DNA of 64,000 nt from Parietaria judaica. Taxonomy: Eukaryota > Streptophyta > Magnoliopsida > Rosales > Urticaceae. The translations under genes were made by a program, and so were the position numbers. The notes beneath the pieces were generated by a model. That model saw only the letters and a list, made by a program, of their open reading frames with translations. It was not told the origin of the DNA and searched no databases. Below, in pieces: positions 45,031 through 57,888 of the stretch. The stretch's first letter is position 1. Every line of letters starts with the position of its first letter. Where the stretch lies: assembly GCA_954871525.1 (NCBI GenBank), contig OX940865.1:17126606-17190605 (forward strand). Reading direction: 5' to 3'.

Positions 45031-48000
45031 AAGCTATGATACAATAGAGACAGCTGAGCTAAGGTATCTCATAGATTTAGCTTGAATATGGTACATTGAT
45101 ATTCATTTGAAGCGTTTAGTTATGTATTTAAAATTAAAATTAAAATTGTTTTCTATTTTATATTTAAAAAATAAAATTTAATTAATTATTTAGAAGACAT
45201 GTTTCTTACCAATAGAAAACAAACAGGATAGCTTGTAAATTTAAAATTTGTAATCATTACTTTCATATATGTACATATATATTACTATTTAAAATACATA
45301 AAATTAGCATTCATTTAATACATATATTATTAGATAAGAATTAAACAAATAATATTTTAGAAAATATTAAATCGTAATTCTAAACAGTTTTATGGAATAA
45401 AAATTTAGAAATAAGAAATTGATAAAACTTAAAAAGCGACCTTATTCATATTTAATTTAGGCGATCAACTTAAGACCTCAAATTAAAGCAAGTACCACAA
45501 TCAGATCAAACTTAAAAACGAGCTTGATTAAATAAATAAATCAATATATATTTATATATAATTGCTCATAAATCCGAGAACGATCGATATGCAAATTAGA
45601 TAAGGCTATTTGACTATTTTGGTTAATGATGTTCATGTGGGGAAATGGTACGTCATGAAGTGGAAATATCATAATTAAGCATATAAATCATGTTGCTTTA
45701 GCTTTTGAATTAGCTCATTAAATCCTATCCTATTAATAAGTGACCTCATCTCTTATTCATCTTATTTTATTTTAATATATCTTTCTTGGCTGATAATAAT
45801 TCGAATAGATATGGGACGAAATTAAACAAATCACAATTTAGCTAGGCAAGAGACACGCAACTATATTGTAAGTCTTACTAATTTTGTGATTATATATTTT
45901 TAATTTATTTTTTCAATCTTTTGATACGGAAGTGTGATTGTGAACAAGAAAAACGGTAGTTTTTTATTAATACTTATAAGATAACCGTTAAACTTTCACC
46001 GGCACAAATGTGCTACGTACCGATGCGTTGGGAAAACCATGCTAAGAAAAGATATCCCAAAAATTATCAAACTTTCAATCGCGATCCTAGCTAATATTAT
46101 AGAAAAAGTTTCATTACTTTCGCGAAAACATGTTGATGAAAAATATCGCTTTCAGTGACATGGCTCAAAACGTATCACTGAAAGTAATACTTTCGAACTC
46201 CGCCATTGAAAGTTCGGTTTATTTCTATAATAAAATAATAAAAATCACTATTAACAGGAGATCTCTTAAATATATAATAATATAATATTGAGGCAAAATG
46301 CATTATTGCAGCTTGTGAAGTCTACCATCTTTAACCTCTGCATATAATTTTATTTTCTATTTATATACTGTTTGATGTGCCAAAAAAAAAAAACCGTAAT
46401 ATTATCCCTATGTTGGTTGTCACTATAATACAAGGCAAAACTTAAAAACATCTGAGACTAACCAATTGAACTATCCGCTCGTATATAAAACAATTAACAT
46501 GCAGCCAAATCAAACGATGAACGAACAACTATATAATTAGATCTGTGATCTGATATGTGATGTTAATAATTCAAGAATTTTTTTTTAACATAAGATTAAT
46601 ATTTTCAAATTAAAGTAGAAAAATTTATAAAGATTTTGCTTATTAACATACATCTAAAATATGCTTATATCTTTTGTATCACTACTAACATCAGATAATG
46701 CTTGCGTTGGCCAATAAATAGGCAATATATATCATATAATAATTGTTTACTATATAGATAAATAATGTGCATGCGTATTGACAACATCACTTCGCACTAA
46801 CTAAGGTGACTTTCGTATAGTACTATATATATAATTATATACATATAATTCATGCCCATGTATCTTTCTCAAGTGGGTCACAATCCTTTTCATGCCAAAA
46901 TAAATATTTTTGACCAAATATTTGTTCCAAATCACAAACTTGCCATGCCTATAATATGTACTACATATATATATATATAGCTTATATGAAGCTGTGTATT
47001 GTTATAGGAATGGCTATGAATTAATGCGCGTATATATCAGAAAAGAAGAAGTTGAAGTTGTATGGCAAAAATAGTGCCTAATTAACGTATTATAGTTGTG
47101 GACTCTTTTATTAATGTAAAAACTTCCTATAAGGGGAATATCATGTAGCAGTTTTCAAACTCCCATAATCTTTGCCTAAAAGTCTCAATAATGCAAGAGA
47201 ATGATTTTATGCCAAAACCTTTGGACAGTTTTGTTTTAAGACATCGCACAAAAAGAAAATACCTCTTTCATTTATATATTTTGTACTGAAAAAAAAAATT
47301 AGAAGAAAAAAATGTTTACTTTGTTTCGAAGTTAATGGGATTAAGAAATGATAACCATACCCACCTCACCTCACCAATACAAAATGGATGGAATATTTGC
47401 GATATAAATACTTAACTTTGTAACCTAAAGGAGATAAAACAGTGTTAAAATTTATTTATTTTCAATACGAGTTAACGTTTATTAGACTAGAAATATGGAT
47501 AACGTTTCAAATTTACTAAAAGTGTTGAATAAATTTATTTTTTGGAGTTTAGTTATAGATGTACACATGTTCTTCGTGTAACAAAACTTAACGAGACATG
47601 GATGAAATTTAACATCAACATTTTTTTTGGTGGCTTTTGGAAACTATTGTCACAAACAATGAGATATAAAATTAGGTACTTTTATCGTAAATATCTCAAA
47701 ATGAACCATAGGAGCTTGTAGGAAAATAAAGAATAAAAATTAGTGAATGGAGCATTATTATTGAGAAATTTCTGAATCCATGGAATTGTAACTCTTTGTA
47801 TTTTTCATTTATTTTGTGATGAATTCCTCATATTTGATATAATGTATGGATTTAATTCATAAAATTGAATTAGTTCACTATGAATTTTTTAAGCATATTT
47901 TTTTTTTCTTCTATTTATGTGTTAAACATAAAACTGGATTATTTTCCTTTTTTTTTTTCAAGAATTTAACGAGGCTTTGTAGGATTTGAAAAACGTGTTT

Positions 48001-49931
48001 TTCAAGCAGAAACCACATACATACACACACACAGAAAAGCCAAATTATGAATTAGGTGCAGAAGATCTATAAGCTTAAAGTACGTATATATTCTCTTCCC
48101 TTTTCTTTTTGAGTAATCTAATGTGCTTTACCAACCTCAACATTCAGCACTAAATATTTTATTTAATTTAATTTACGTATATTATATTATATATATATAT
48201 ATAGAATTTATTGATGTTGCCTGTTGCAAGAAGTAGAGATAATATATCTAAAGTTTTAATAAAACTAACGGTCATGTACTTAATTTTTATTTATAAAAGC
48301 CAAAATACGTCACTCCTATTAGTTTATACATGTTATTATATCTTTATTTATGATGTATTTTGGTAATAAAAGGCGTGTAATATATAATTCAAGGTGATCA
48401 ATGAGAATCCGATAACGCGTCGCTATAAACTAACATAAAATACATAATAAAGACGAAAAACACAAACCTTATGCTTTGCATGACTTAGGTACTTCGACTG
48501 TTATATATTAAAATTGAATTTATATGACCGCTAATCTTCTCTGAACTTGAGAATATTTGCCGCTATTATTGCAAAGCAGTGTACATAGTCAACGTTGCAT
48601 TAAAGTAGTCAACTAAAGAACAAACCAAGAATCAATATTAGTCAAGCACTAAGATTGCCTCTGGATCTTAGCTAACATTTTCACTCAATGATTTATAAAG
48701 GGCCGGCGAGAATCCACTCACCAGTGTTATATATAGACATATAAAGATAAAATTTATATGAAAACTCAATTCGAAAAAGAAAAAAAAAAGAAGTAGACAT
48801 TATAAAATAATCATTATAGTAAACAAAAATTACAATAAAAACCGAATAAATAACGACCATGTTTAATTAGCCGTGCAGTAAAAATTAGTATATAAAAGGT
48901 TTACACATTAATATACAATCTCAGCTAATAATATTAATATAATTTTTTGAAATTAAAGTTCAAACGTCGCGACACTAAAAAAATTAACACTAAGGCTTAA
49001 TGGGCCGACGGTCGGGCGGCTGACTCGGTGAAACGGCTTTAGACGGAGACGGAGCAAAGAAAAAATTAAGCAGTTTAATGATTGCCCATTTGGGAAGCAA
49101 CAATCATAATCCACTGCTAATATTATATGGTAATAATGATTATTCACACAATTAAGTATATCTTGTTTCAACTTGCACCAAAACTTATCTCTCGACTCGC
49201 CAACCCCAACTCACCGCAAGTTGATTCTCCGAATCACGAGTGATAATTAACTTTATTATATTAGTCAAATACATATAAGACTCAAGAGACACAAAATGAA
49301 AATAATTAAGGCAAATAAAACCAATAAGACAGAACATATTTATGCTTAACCTTTTTTTTTTTATCTTTATGATATATTTAAAACATAAATACTCATAAAA
49401 TATTAAAAAATTGAGATGACATGATTTTGTTGTTGATTTATACAATTAAGTATCTAATATTATTATTTATGTGGTTCGAAGTTCTCATTAATTAATATTT
49501 AGTTTGGATTTTATCTTAATAAACATACTTTATTAGCCGGTGATAAAGAATTACAGAATCATTGATGTCCTAAAATATAATTTTATTATACATTTATATC
49601 ATAGTAAATAAAATAAAATATTACAATCATGCATAATGAAATTGCATATTTAAAACAATCTAATACTATCTAATTATGACCTAATTAGTAATGGATTGAA
49701 GACATGTTTTTCAGATCTTTAAGAAAATGAATTAATATTAAATTTCAGTGGGACCTAAAAGGGCAAGTAAAAGCATAGGTTTGTCCTGTAAAATTGAAAC
49801 CCTATGGAGGGTAAAGTTGGAATAATCTCTCTTTAAAAACCAAAACTTCCCACATTCTCTCATTCAGAAGCAAAACACAAATCAGTTTAACTTAGTATAC
49901 TAAACAAGAAAAAGCTCAAAAAAAAAAAGGC
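45031..49931. other. Gene-poor AT-rich spacer
   Basis: I found no gene, RNA gene or intact element in this stretch. A decayed foldback-like pair at about 47392-47690 is listed separately. Short TA runs occur near 46960 and 48190. Confidence 0.55.
47392..47695. mobile_element. Decayed foldback-like element
   Basis: The left end reads ATATTTGCGATATAAATACT. The right end, TAGGTACTTTTATCGTAAAT, is approximately its inverted copy. The pattern resembles a mutated version of the GCGGCATAAGTACC family termini. The interior is not conserved. Confidence 0.35.
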
Positions 49932-50411
49932 ATGGGCAACTGCTTGGTCACGGTGGATCAGAGAATGATCAAAGTCATGAAACCCGACGGCAAAACACTA
50001 GAGTACCGATCGCCAATCCGGGCGCTCGAGCTTCTGGCCGAATTCTCTGGCCACTCGCTGTCGGAGGCGAGCGGCTTCCACGCGCTATCCCCGGAAACCG
50101 AGCTGCGACGAGGCAGCACGTACCGGCTCATGCCCCTTCCTCGGAAAGTGCACCCGAAGAAGAAGGTTAGGTTTTCGGAGCCGGAAAAGGAAGAAGAAGA
50201 AGGAGGAGAAGAGAAGAGTAATGGCAAAGTGGTGAGGATCAAGCTGGTCATAAGCAAGCAAGAGCTGCGAGAGTTGCTGGAGAGAGGAGGTGTTTCTGTC
50301 GGCGAAATGGCTTCTCAGCTTCGGGTAGAGCAGAACGCCGGTTCCGATAGCGACGGTCTCAGAGAAGGGTATAATTGGAAGCCTGTGTTAGAAAGCATAC
50401 CTGAAGTATGA
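49932..50411 (+). CDS. PADRE (DUF4228) protein
   Basis: A single-exon frame of 159 residues has the ATG preceded by an A-rich leader and a TTTAAAAA TATA-like box near 49832. The N-terminus MGNCLVTVDQRMIKVMKPDG matches plant DUF4228/PADRE proteins. Gly2 makes it a candidate for N-myristoylation and Cys4 for palmitoylation, which would place it at membranes. RSPIRALELLAEFSGHSLSE and a later VRIKLVISKQELRELLERGG fit the family's two conserved blocks, separated by a basic-then-acidic linker (KKKVRFSEPEKEEEE). Family members are often pathogen- or stress-responsive, but no biochemical role is established. No intron is needed. Confidence 0.9.
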   Translation: MGNCLVTVDQRMIKVMKPDGKTLEYRSPIRALELLAEFSGHSLSEASGFHALSPETELRRGSTYRLMPLPRKVHPKKKVRFSEPEKEEEEGGEEKSNGKVVRIKLVISKQELRELLERGGVSVGEMASQLRVEQNAGSDSDGLREGYNWKPVLESIPEV

Positions 50412-50515
50412 TACATACAGTTTAGCTAATACTACAGTGATAGATAAGAAACAAAAGTGTAATCAGAAATATGTATTACGTGAAATTAGAAAGGAAAACT
50501 CAGTTTAGCTTATCA

Positions 50516-50547
<32 letters not shown>

Positions 50548-51121
50548 ATGTGTTAAAACATAATATTCATGGACTATATATATATATAATCTGCATGAAT
50601 ATATATATCTGGGTATACAAAAAAAAAAGAAGACGCTAAACCAATTTAAACCTGAAATTATTTATAATTTATTAAATTTTCACTTATCGTATTTCCGGCT
50701 TTTTTAATATATAGATATGGATAAAACAGTTAAAAGCACTATTGGTTTTTGCAAAATAGTATCAGTTGCGGTTTTCATCTTAAAAAACCGCTACCGATAA
50801 GGTTATAACCGATTTTGCTGTGTAGATGTGTGTTTTTTTCTATTTGTTTGAAAATATACTTTACTTTTTTCATGATATGTGTACAGTGTATTGGCAGTTT
50901 ACTAATAAATTTTCTAGTAATTATTATATTTTGACGAACTATAGAGTAATTTAATTTTTACTATAATGGAGTTGTAATCGAATTTAAAACTAAAATTTTG
51001 ATAACTATTAAAATCGTTTTTTTTTTTACCTCAGTATCACGGTTTTCGATTTTAAAATTAAAAAAAAAACATAATTTTCAGTTGTAATTTTATAAAAACG
51101 CGGATAATTACTTGAGGCTCG

Positions 51122-51153
51122 TATCTTCATCGGCCTAGCTGCTAGGCCGATGA

Positions 51154-51158
<5 letters not shown>
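51122..51158. repeat. Perfect palindrome with 18-bp arms and one-base centre
   Basis: TATCTTCATCGGCCTAGC, then T, then its exact reverse complement. It is followed directly by a TA run to 51186. No poly-T follows on either strand, so a terminator role is not indicated. Confidence 0.9.

Positions 51159-51186
<28 letters not shown>
51159..51186. repeat. (TA)n microsatellite
   Basis: A TA run extends the end of the adjacent palindrome. Confidence 0.85.
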
Positions 51187-51189
<3 letters not shown>

Positions 51190-52804
51190 TGAGAGATAGT
51201 TTGCTTTTATTTTAGTGATAACTAAATTTCAAAGTTTATGCTATATTGTATTAATCGTTTTCCACATCAGCAATTCAGCATCACATAATAAGGTAACCAA
51301 AAAGTTTCAGAACAGAAAGTACAAAATACCCTTTTGATTCTTGTATTACAACTTACAAGTCGAACTTTTTATTAGTGGACGATAAATCTATTTTTATATA
51401 ATTGGTTTAAGTTTTTATTGAACTTTTAATGGCAACTTCAAGCTCAACTTTGAAGTTTCTTTCCATCATATTTTTATTTTAGTTGAAAAGGAAATGAGAT
51501 AAAGCTCAATACTATTTTAGAAATTGAATAAACAGCTAATTCATTTAAAATTGCACAAGGCCGTCATCAAGAACTTGGGTAAAACCCTGATTAAATATCA
51601 GACCTTTTTTTTTTCTCTACCCGGTCCTTTTTTTTGGGCTTCCCATAATTTGGCCGGGCCAAAACCGGGTGATTCGGTTTTCTAAAATAATTTTATTATT
51701 TACTATGTTAAGTAAAAAATTCAATTTAAAATCAAAATAAAATACATTAGAAATTAAATTTAAACTTAAAATATGTAAACTTTAAGACTAAAATGAGACC
51801 CTAAAATGAAATATTAAAAGAAATAAAATATTAAAATTGGACTGGAAATCGGAAACTAAAAATGAGAACTTAAAACTAAAATTATAATAAGTAAAAACCT
51901 AGAATCGGGGCTAGAAATCGGTAACCATGAACCAGGTCGGCTATTTTTTTTTTTTTTTGCCTCATCTGATCAGTTAAATAAAATATTCAGATTTTCAAGA
52001 AAATATATAAACTAAAAAGTAAACACACCCTATCCCTATGATGACAAAGTTACAGCAATGAGGGCATTATTCTAATTATTATTTTCACTATTTCCTTCTA
52101 TTCTATAGTGTGACGCACTTAAAGCATATTGTGGCATTTACTATTAATTGAGTATTGAAATGACCTACAATTTTGAAATATGCCAACCCGCGTAAATAAA
52201 CCCTAACATAATGCGAGCGAGCGAGACTATAGTGAATATATTGTACACACATGTCTGAATAGTGAATGTATTAATTCCACGGCATGAATTTTCATGAAAA
52301 ATAATGATCGCTACAAGTACAACATTATTTTGTGTCTCATAATTATTCCGAATTATGCTCCACTACTAATATGATTCATCACAAAATCTTAAGATAAATC
52401 CCATAATTCTACAACGAAAACAACACACAAATAGTAGTCCAACTACGTTAGTAATAATAGCGCACGATCTTCCACACGTCAATTGAATTATATGAACTCG
52501 TCAAAGCAATTTATGAAGGTCCTTCCTTGGATAGCCAAAATCAACGGAATTAAGATACACAACTCTTGAGTCGTGTTGACGGAATGGTAATTTTTAAAAA
52601 AATTAAGTTGTACTATACGGGCCCAAACTTTGGGAAATTAGATTGGTAATTTTTTAAATGGTATATCAAAAAAATTAAGAGGATCATGTATGTAAAATAA
52701 ATTATAGTACATTTTGAGGGAATATTTTGGCTTTTTATATTTAAATAAAGAGTATATAGAAGAAGAAAAAATCATCAATGTTATGGCATTGGGAAAGAGT
52801 ATTT

Positions 52805-53165
52805 CAAGTCTTCACGGTCAATGCCAATTAAAGTAAATAAACCAACCTAGGCATAATTGTTATTTGAATACGTGTTTGGAGTTTATAGTTTAAAATTTAT
52901 AAATGATATATAAAAGTAAAATTTACTTAGGGAAAAGAGATCAAGTAATAAACTAACCTAGCTATTGTAGGCATGATTAGCTTCTAAAACCGGTTTAGGG
53001 TTTAGAATTTAAGATTTGTAGTACACATACAAAAGTAAAACTTAGGGGGAAAAGGAAAGGTAGTTCAAGTCTTCATGGTCAACCCCAAAGGAACAAACTA
53101 ACCCTAATGTTGTAGGCATAATTAGCTTTGAATACATGTTTAGCCAGTTATTTTTTATGGTTTAT
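52805..53165. repeat. Degenerate minisatellite, about 130-bp unit, about 3 copies
   Basis: AAGTCTTCACGGTCAATGCC at 52805 recurs as AAGTCTTCATGGTCAACCCC near 53067, with a weaker copy near 52940. Each copy is followed by an AACTAACCTA-like and GTAGGCATAATTAGCTT-like stretch. Confidence 0.65.
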
Positions 53166-54744
53166 AGGTAAAGTAAAAAAAAAAAAACACAATGATGAAG
53201 AAGGCATAATGTAAAAATGCAATTGGGAATTCAAGTGGGTGATATAATGTGACAACATTACATTCAATTCAATGTCCACTAAGAGTGAAAATGGCCACCA
53301 TAATACATGTTACACGCTCATTATTCAACATATTTTAGTAATGTAATTTAGCTCTTTTTTACTAGGGTCTTCTCAGAAGGGTCATATTATGACCGTGACA
53401 CCACAAAAACAAATGGATGTTTATTGCAAAAATAGCTTTAATAAAATGAAAGCACATTTTCTACTCCTTATTTTATCAAAATATATGTTTTTAATGTTTT
53501 TATCATTTCGTGCGTCAAGATAAGTATCTAAAAAAAAAAAAAAAAAAACTAGATCCCATTTTTTTAGTAGCTAAAAGTGAAATCGAAATCGAAATCCTTG
53601 TTTTGTTATATAACTTTTAGCCAACTCTCTTGTAATAAAACTTTCCTTAACATCAAGTATGTTGGTACTAGATAAAACCGGGGGACTCCAACAATTTCTT
53701 TGTCTTAAACGCCTCTTAATTTTCAGGAATTAGTCACTTCAACAGTCTTCAATGGTTATACGGGTATCCAAAGCACGAACGAGATGGATGTTTGTTGTCC
53801 CAACCATTCTTTTTAGTCCTGATCCTGATAAGTAAAAGGGATTATTTATAACAAAGTTCTCGTGTTGTTGATTCCGAGGAGTAGTGCCTCTTCCTCTATG
53901 CCTCCTATTCGTTCTTAAGAGAATGTGAAATTAAATATTAAGTTAATATATGAAATTAAAATTAAATTTGGCAACATGGCCTTCCACAACGATTTTACTA
54001 GTAGAATTTTAAAGATCTATACACTACTTTCTTTGTTTTTTTTTTTTAATGAAATGAAATGAATGAAAATTAAAGTGTATTCAATAGAGTTGAAATGAAA
54101 ATTAAATATTAAATAGAGTATTCAAAGTCTTCAGTACCGATTCTCAAAATACAAACTAGATTACCGAAAACTCATTGCTCTCCAATTGGACTAAAACCCT
54201 TGTTTACAGTTAGACGCGATCTCTATTATGTTCAGTAGTAGAACCCTGTTAACCTATTTTGATTAACCATAATTCTAGAGAAAACAATACGTTAATCTAC
54301 GACACTATTTCTACTGAATAATTATTGAATATTCTCATTCATTTCGGATCTCTTAACTTAGACCGAACCTTAACAAATTAAATCATTTAAATGACAAATT
54401 TAAATAACAACAATAGCATAATAATGATCTAGATATAATTGAATAGCCAGATTAAACATGATTAAATATTACCATTTTTTAAGTAAATCGAAAACTTTTA
54501 ACACAAATCAAGGGAACAAATAGGAATGGATGAAAATACACTACACATTTTGTGTCTAAAAGCTCTTTGTACTTGTTTAAATATAGTATTGCAATTTTCA
54601 TTTGGATCTTTAACAGTTAACAGTATCTCCAGATTTTGATGTATGAATGGACTTATATTTTACATCAAGATGGTTATGCACAGTGATACCTGATTCTGCA
54701 GACATACAAGTACTTTATTTTATATCTCTATTGATGGGCAGGAG

Positions 54745-56714
54745 TTATTCTTCTCTGTTTACGACTTCCAGCGCGATCTCGTTCCGGCGTTGAAACGGAA
54801 GTGTAAATGGCGGATTATACTGCAAATAAACTTACTTGGTCATTTCTATACGATTTGTATTTAGCTCTTTCTTTAAAGAACCTTGTAAAATATGATTCAT
54901 TCCTGCTCTAACTGATTCCTCCCACGACGATTAACGAACCAAAACGCACGGAAATAAATTCTAGCGATGGGAATTCATGTGAACTTGAATCCCGGTTAAT
55001 TCAAGTCTTTTGACTTTTGAGAGCACGGATGGCGACTTGACAGCACACAAACCGATGCAAATCTAACACTGCCACCCACAACATAAGTTGCGCCTTTCAT
55101 AATAGGTGATTTTGACTTATCAGGCTCTTTACGGGGTTTATTAAGATATTAAATTAAAAGCCTAAACATAATTAAGATAATAAGGAATAAAAGAAATTAA
55201 CAAACTATCACTTGCCTGTGCAACTTCCACTGTGGCAGCGTCCTTTACTTGAAATAATCTGTCGTTTTTCAGAGCTCTGCGTAAATCGGATTCTCGTTTT
55301 TTGACCTCTTCATCGGTAACGAAACCTATGTCAACATAAACGATATAAGAATCTCCATAGATTGTTAATCAAGAACTGCCATATTAAGAGAAGGAAGAAC
55401 CTGAAAAGGCAACGACCGCAACGGTTTTTCTTGGAACTTCCTTGATTTTCACGGACCGATCTTTGGGTAGTGGCAAGTCTGCTCCGTACTTTGATGGCAG
55501 TATGAAAGACATCTGCCATTGATCTTGATCTTCAACCTATACAATTGTAGACCGAAACAACCCAAGAATAAAAAATAAGTACCAAAATGTGTTAGATGAA
55601 AAAGGAATAGATGAAATGAAATGTACATATATCCGAGGTAAATTTTTTTTTTTTAATCCCATACGGAAAAGATAAAGAGACTTAGTAGGGCTTAAAATCA
55701 TCACCAGGTACTCACTTCATTGCTAATTAGTTTTTAGGTGGAACTTCAAAGAATGGAATGTAAAGAAACTGTTACTTTCCGGAATATATGGTTCAAGTTT
55801 TTAGCTTTAATCATTTCCAATTAAACTCTAATCAATTAAGCTAAGCATTTATAGATGAAGTAACTATTCAATTATCAACAACAGATGTGTCACTAAGCAG
55901 AAAATTCAGAAAAGAAAATACCTTCTTTGTAATTACAGGAGTTGTCATTTCCATTTTCTCGCCATTGTTTTGAGCTTTACGCGTAATAACCGGGGTCGTC
56001 ATCTCCATCTTCTCACTTATTGTATTCTAAAACAGAACAACCCAAAGTAAGTCATCCATTCCTCACGCACAAGCGCAAAGGCTAATTAGTTTATTTCCTC
56101 TTACTTAAGTCATTAAGGGCACTTAGTTCTTTTCCAAATTTCCGTAATTAGGTCTTTAGTTCCTCCGATTGTTTGGATTAGTTTTCCATGTTGCATCTCG
56201 GAAAATCTCTGACCGCACTCTAAAAGGATCGGTCAATTTTATTTTGTTTTCTTTGATCATTTCAACAAAGAGGAAGGGGGAATCTTCATCTCGTGGATCT
56301 CCCGTTGGGCGGAATTATGTTTGTGTGATATATTGATTTATTTCCATACCTATTCGCATCAAAATCACTCAAGAAGCCTTAAGAAGAATAACGTAAACTC
56401 TGAACAGTTACAATTCACTGAAAAATAAAAGGAGTATGAAAATGTGCTACCTTACCAAACAGGTACTCTGCTAATACATTGAAGGATTGAGATGCTCCGT
56501 TAAAATCGAAACCCGTCTTTCCCGGCATCGTCGTCTCTGCTATGAAGTAAGGCTGTTTTCCGATACGAACATTAAGGCAATTAAACAATATCAAAACATG
56601 AATTGATGAAGAAAAGTAGAGCATAAGCACCTCAACTTCTCTGATCTCATACTGGTCAGTCCTGCTCAAAACCCTAAAATTTGCCGTCTCAAGATCCGGA
56701 ACTGCACCAAACAG

Positions 56715-56745
<31 letters not shown>

Positions 56746-57187
56746 GAAAATAGATTCAACTTTCACAGAATTTCGATTCGGGTCAAAGCACGATACCGGA
56801 CATGAGAGCTTCCTCGAGCGTTCGGCTCTCGAATCGCTTCGGAAAAACGTACTTCGCCGTCTCAGTTGCCAAATCCCCCAAAACTGGAATAACAAAATAC
56901 AAGGTCAGAACTCAGAAACCCAGCAACCCACTGATTCAAACAAATTTAAGCGGAAATGGAGTCGGACATATACGTCTCAGCGATGTAGCCGAGGACTGCG
57001 ATGCGAGAGCGAGGACGAGAGAGATTCGAGCTTCGAGAGCGGACATCGTCCTCCGTGGCCTCTGTCGCTGAGACGGGGAAGAGGAAGAAGCGAAAGTGGC
57101 TCTGTGAGTAGCCATGGAAGGTCGGCGAAAGCTCATCGGAGACGAAATCGAAGGGATTTCCATGGATGAAACACCTCGGATCGACAT
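54745..57187 (-). CDS. SOUL-family heme-binding protein, probably plastid
   Basis: Eight exons join in frame: 57187-56974, 56883-56797, 56701-56631, 56552-56451, 56026-55922, 55536-55401, 55325-55216 and 54819-54745, giving 299 residues. SOUL proteins bind heme or tetrapyrroles. The domain begins about residue 102 ([20 protein letters not shown]), continues [20 protein letters not shown], and ends [30 protein letters not shown] occurs twice (163-173 and 181-191), a known feature of the plant plastid subgroup that includes At3g10130. Residues 1 to about 48 are Ser/Arg/Thr-rich, like a transit peptide. The first ATG was chosen; Met9 or Met25 are possible starts. The last intron uses a GC donor (CAG, then GCAAGT), an accepted minor class. 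In exon 4 a nearer GT would break the frame, so the donor after GGTAAG is used. Confidence 0.92.
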
Positions 57188-57888
57188 TGAATAGTTGCAG
57201 AAAGGAATCTGCGATGATTCGTTTTCTTCGTTTTGGGTTTTCGTTTGAAATTCCGTTGGGAGATACTTCTCTTGAGTAGTGGCTGTTATTTATTTGTTTG
57301 TTAATTTTTTCTTTCTTTTCCCGGGAAAATTGACAAAAGGTGTCGTTCATTTATTAAACGACATGTCGTTTTACGTGAGAGACCGCAAAAAAAAAGTGTG
57401 ACCGTTGTGGCAAAACTACCAGTAAATTAGGTGAGCATGGCGGTTCGTTTCACTACGAGTTACATCGTAGCCTAAGCAAAATTTAATACTTTTAACTACG
57501 TTTATAAATACGACTAATAAATGTGTTAAGCGATTCAAAACTACATAGATTAATTATGAATTATGTTTAATAGTGACTAGTGAGTGAGAAGGATGATACC
57601 TTAAATGTTTCATGATGTAGAAATTAATGGCAAAAATTTTGATATACACCGTTGCGTACATGGTATGTGGTAAACGGTATGTGGTAAACGCAGTTTTCGG
57701 TTGTAGATTTTTTTATAAAAATCAAGAACCACCACCTCATGACATATCAATATTCAATGTCTAATAAAAATTCGGTATCGGATTTGACGGTTAATTCGGT
57801 GTCTGATTAAAAATTCGGCTTTCGGGTTTTTTATCACCACTACCCCATGACAGATATTGTTCTGTAACTTGCATTATTAAAAAAAAAA
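57188..57888. other. Upstream region of the SOUL gene
   Basis: No gene seen. This should contain the SOUL promoter. A CAAAAGGTGTCG...AAACGACATGTCG inverted motif lies near 57334-57371. Confidence 0.5.

Larger units (their letters stand above)
50412..54744. other. Intergenic spacer between PADRE and SOUL genes
   Basis: No gene seen. It holds a CT then TA microsatellite (50516-50546), the palindrome at 51122, an A/T-rich 51600-51960 stretch with ACCGGGT motifs, and a minisatellite at 52805. Confidence 0.55.

Noticed and set aside
56681..57169. Plus-strand open frame of 162 residues
   Set aside because: Antisense to exons 1 and 2 of the SOUL gene and rich in Arg/Ser by composition.
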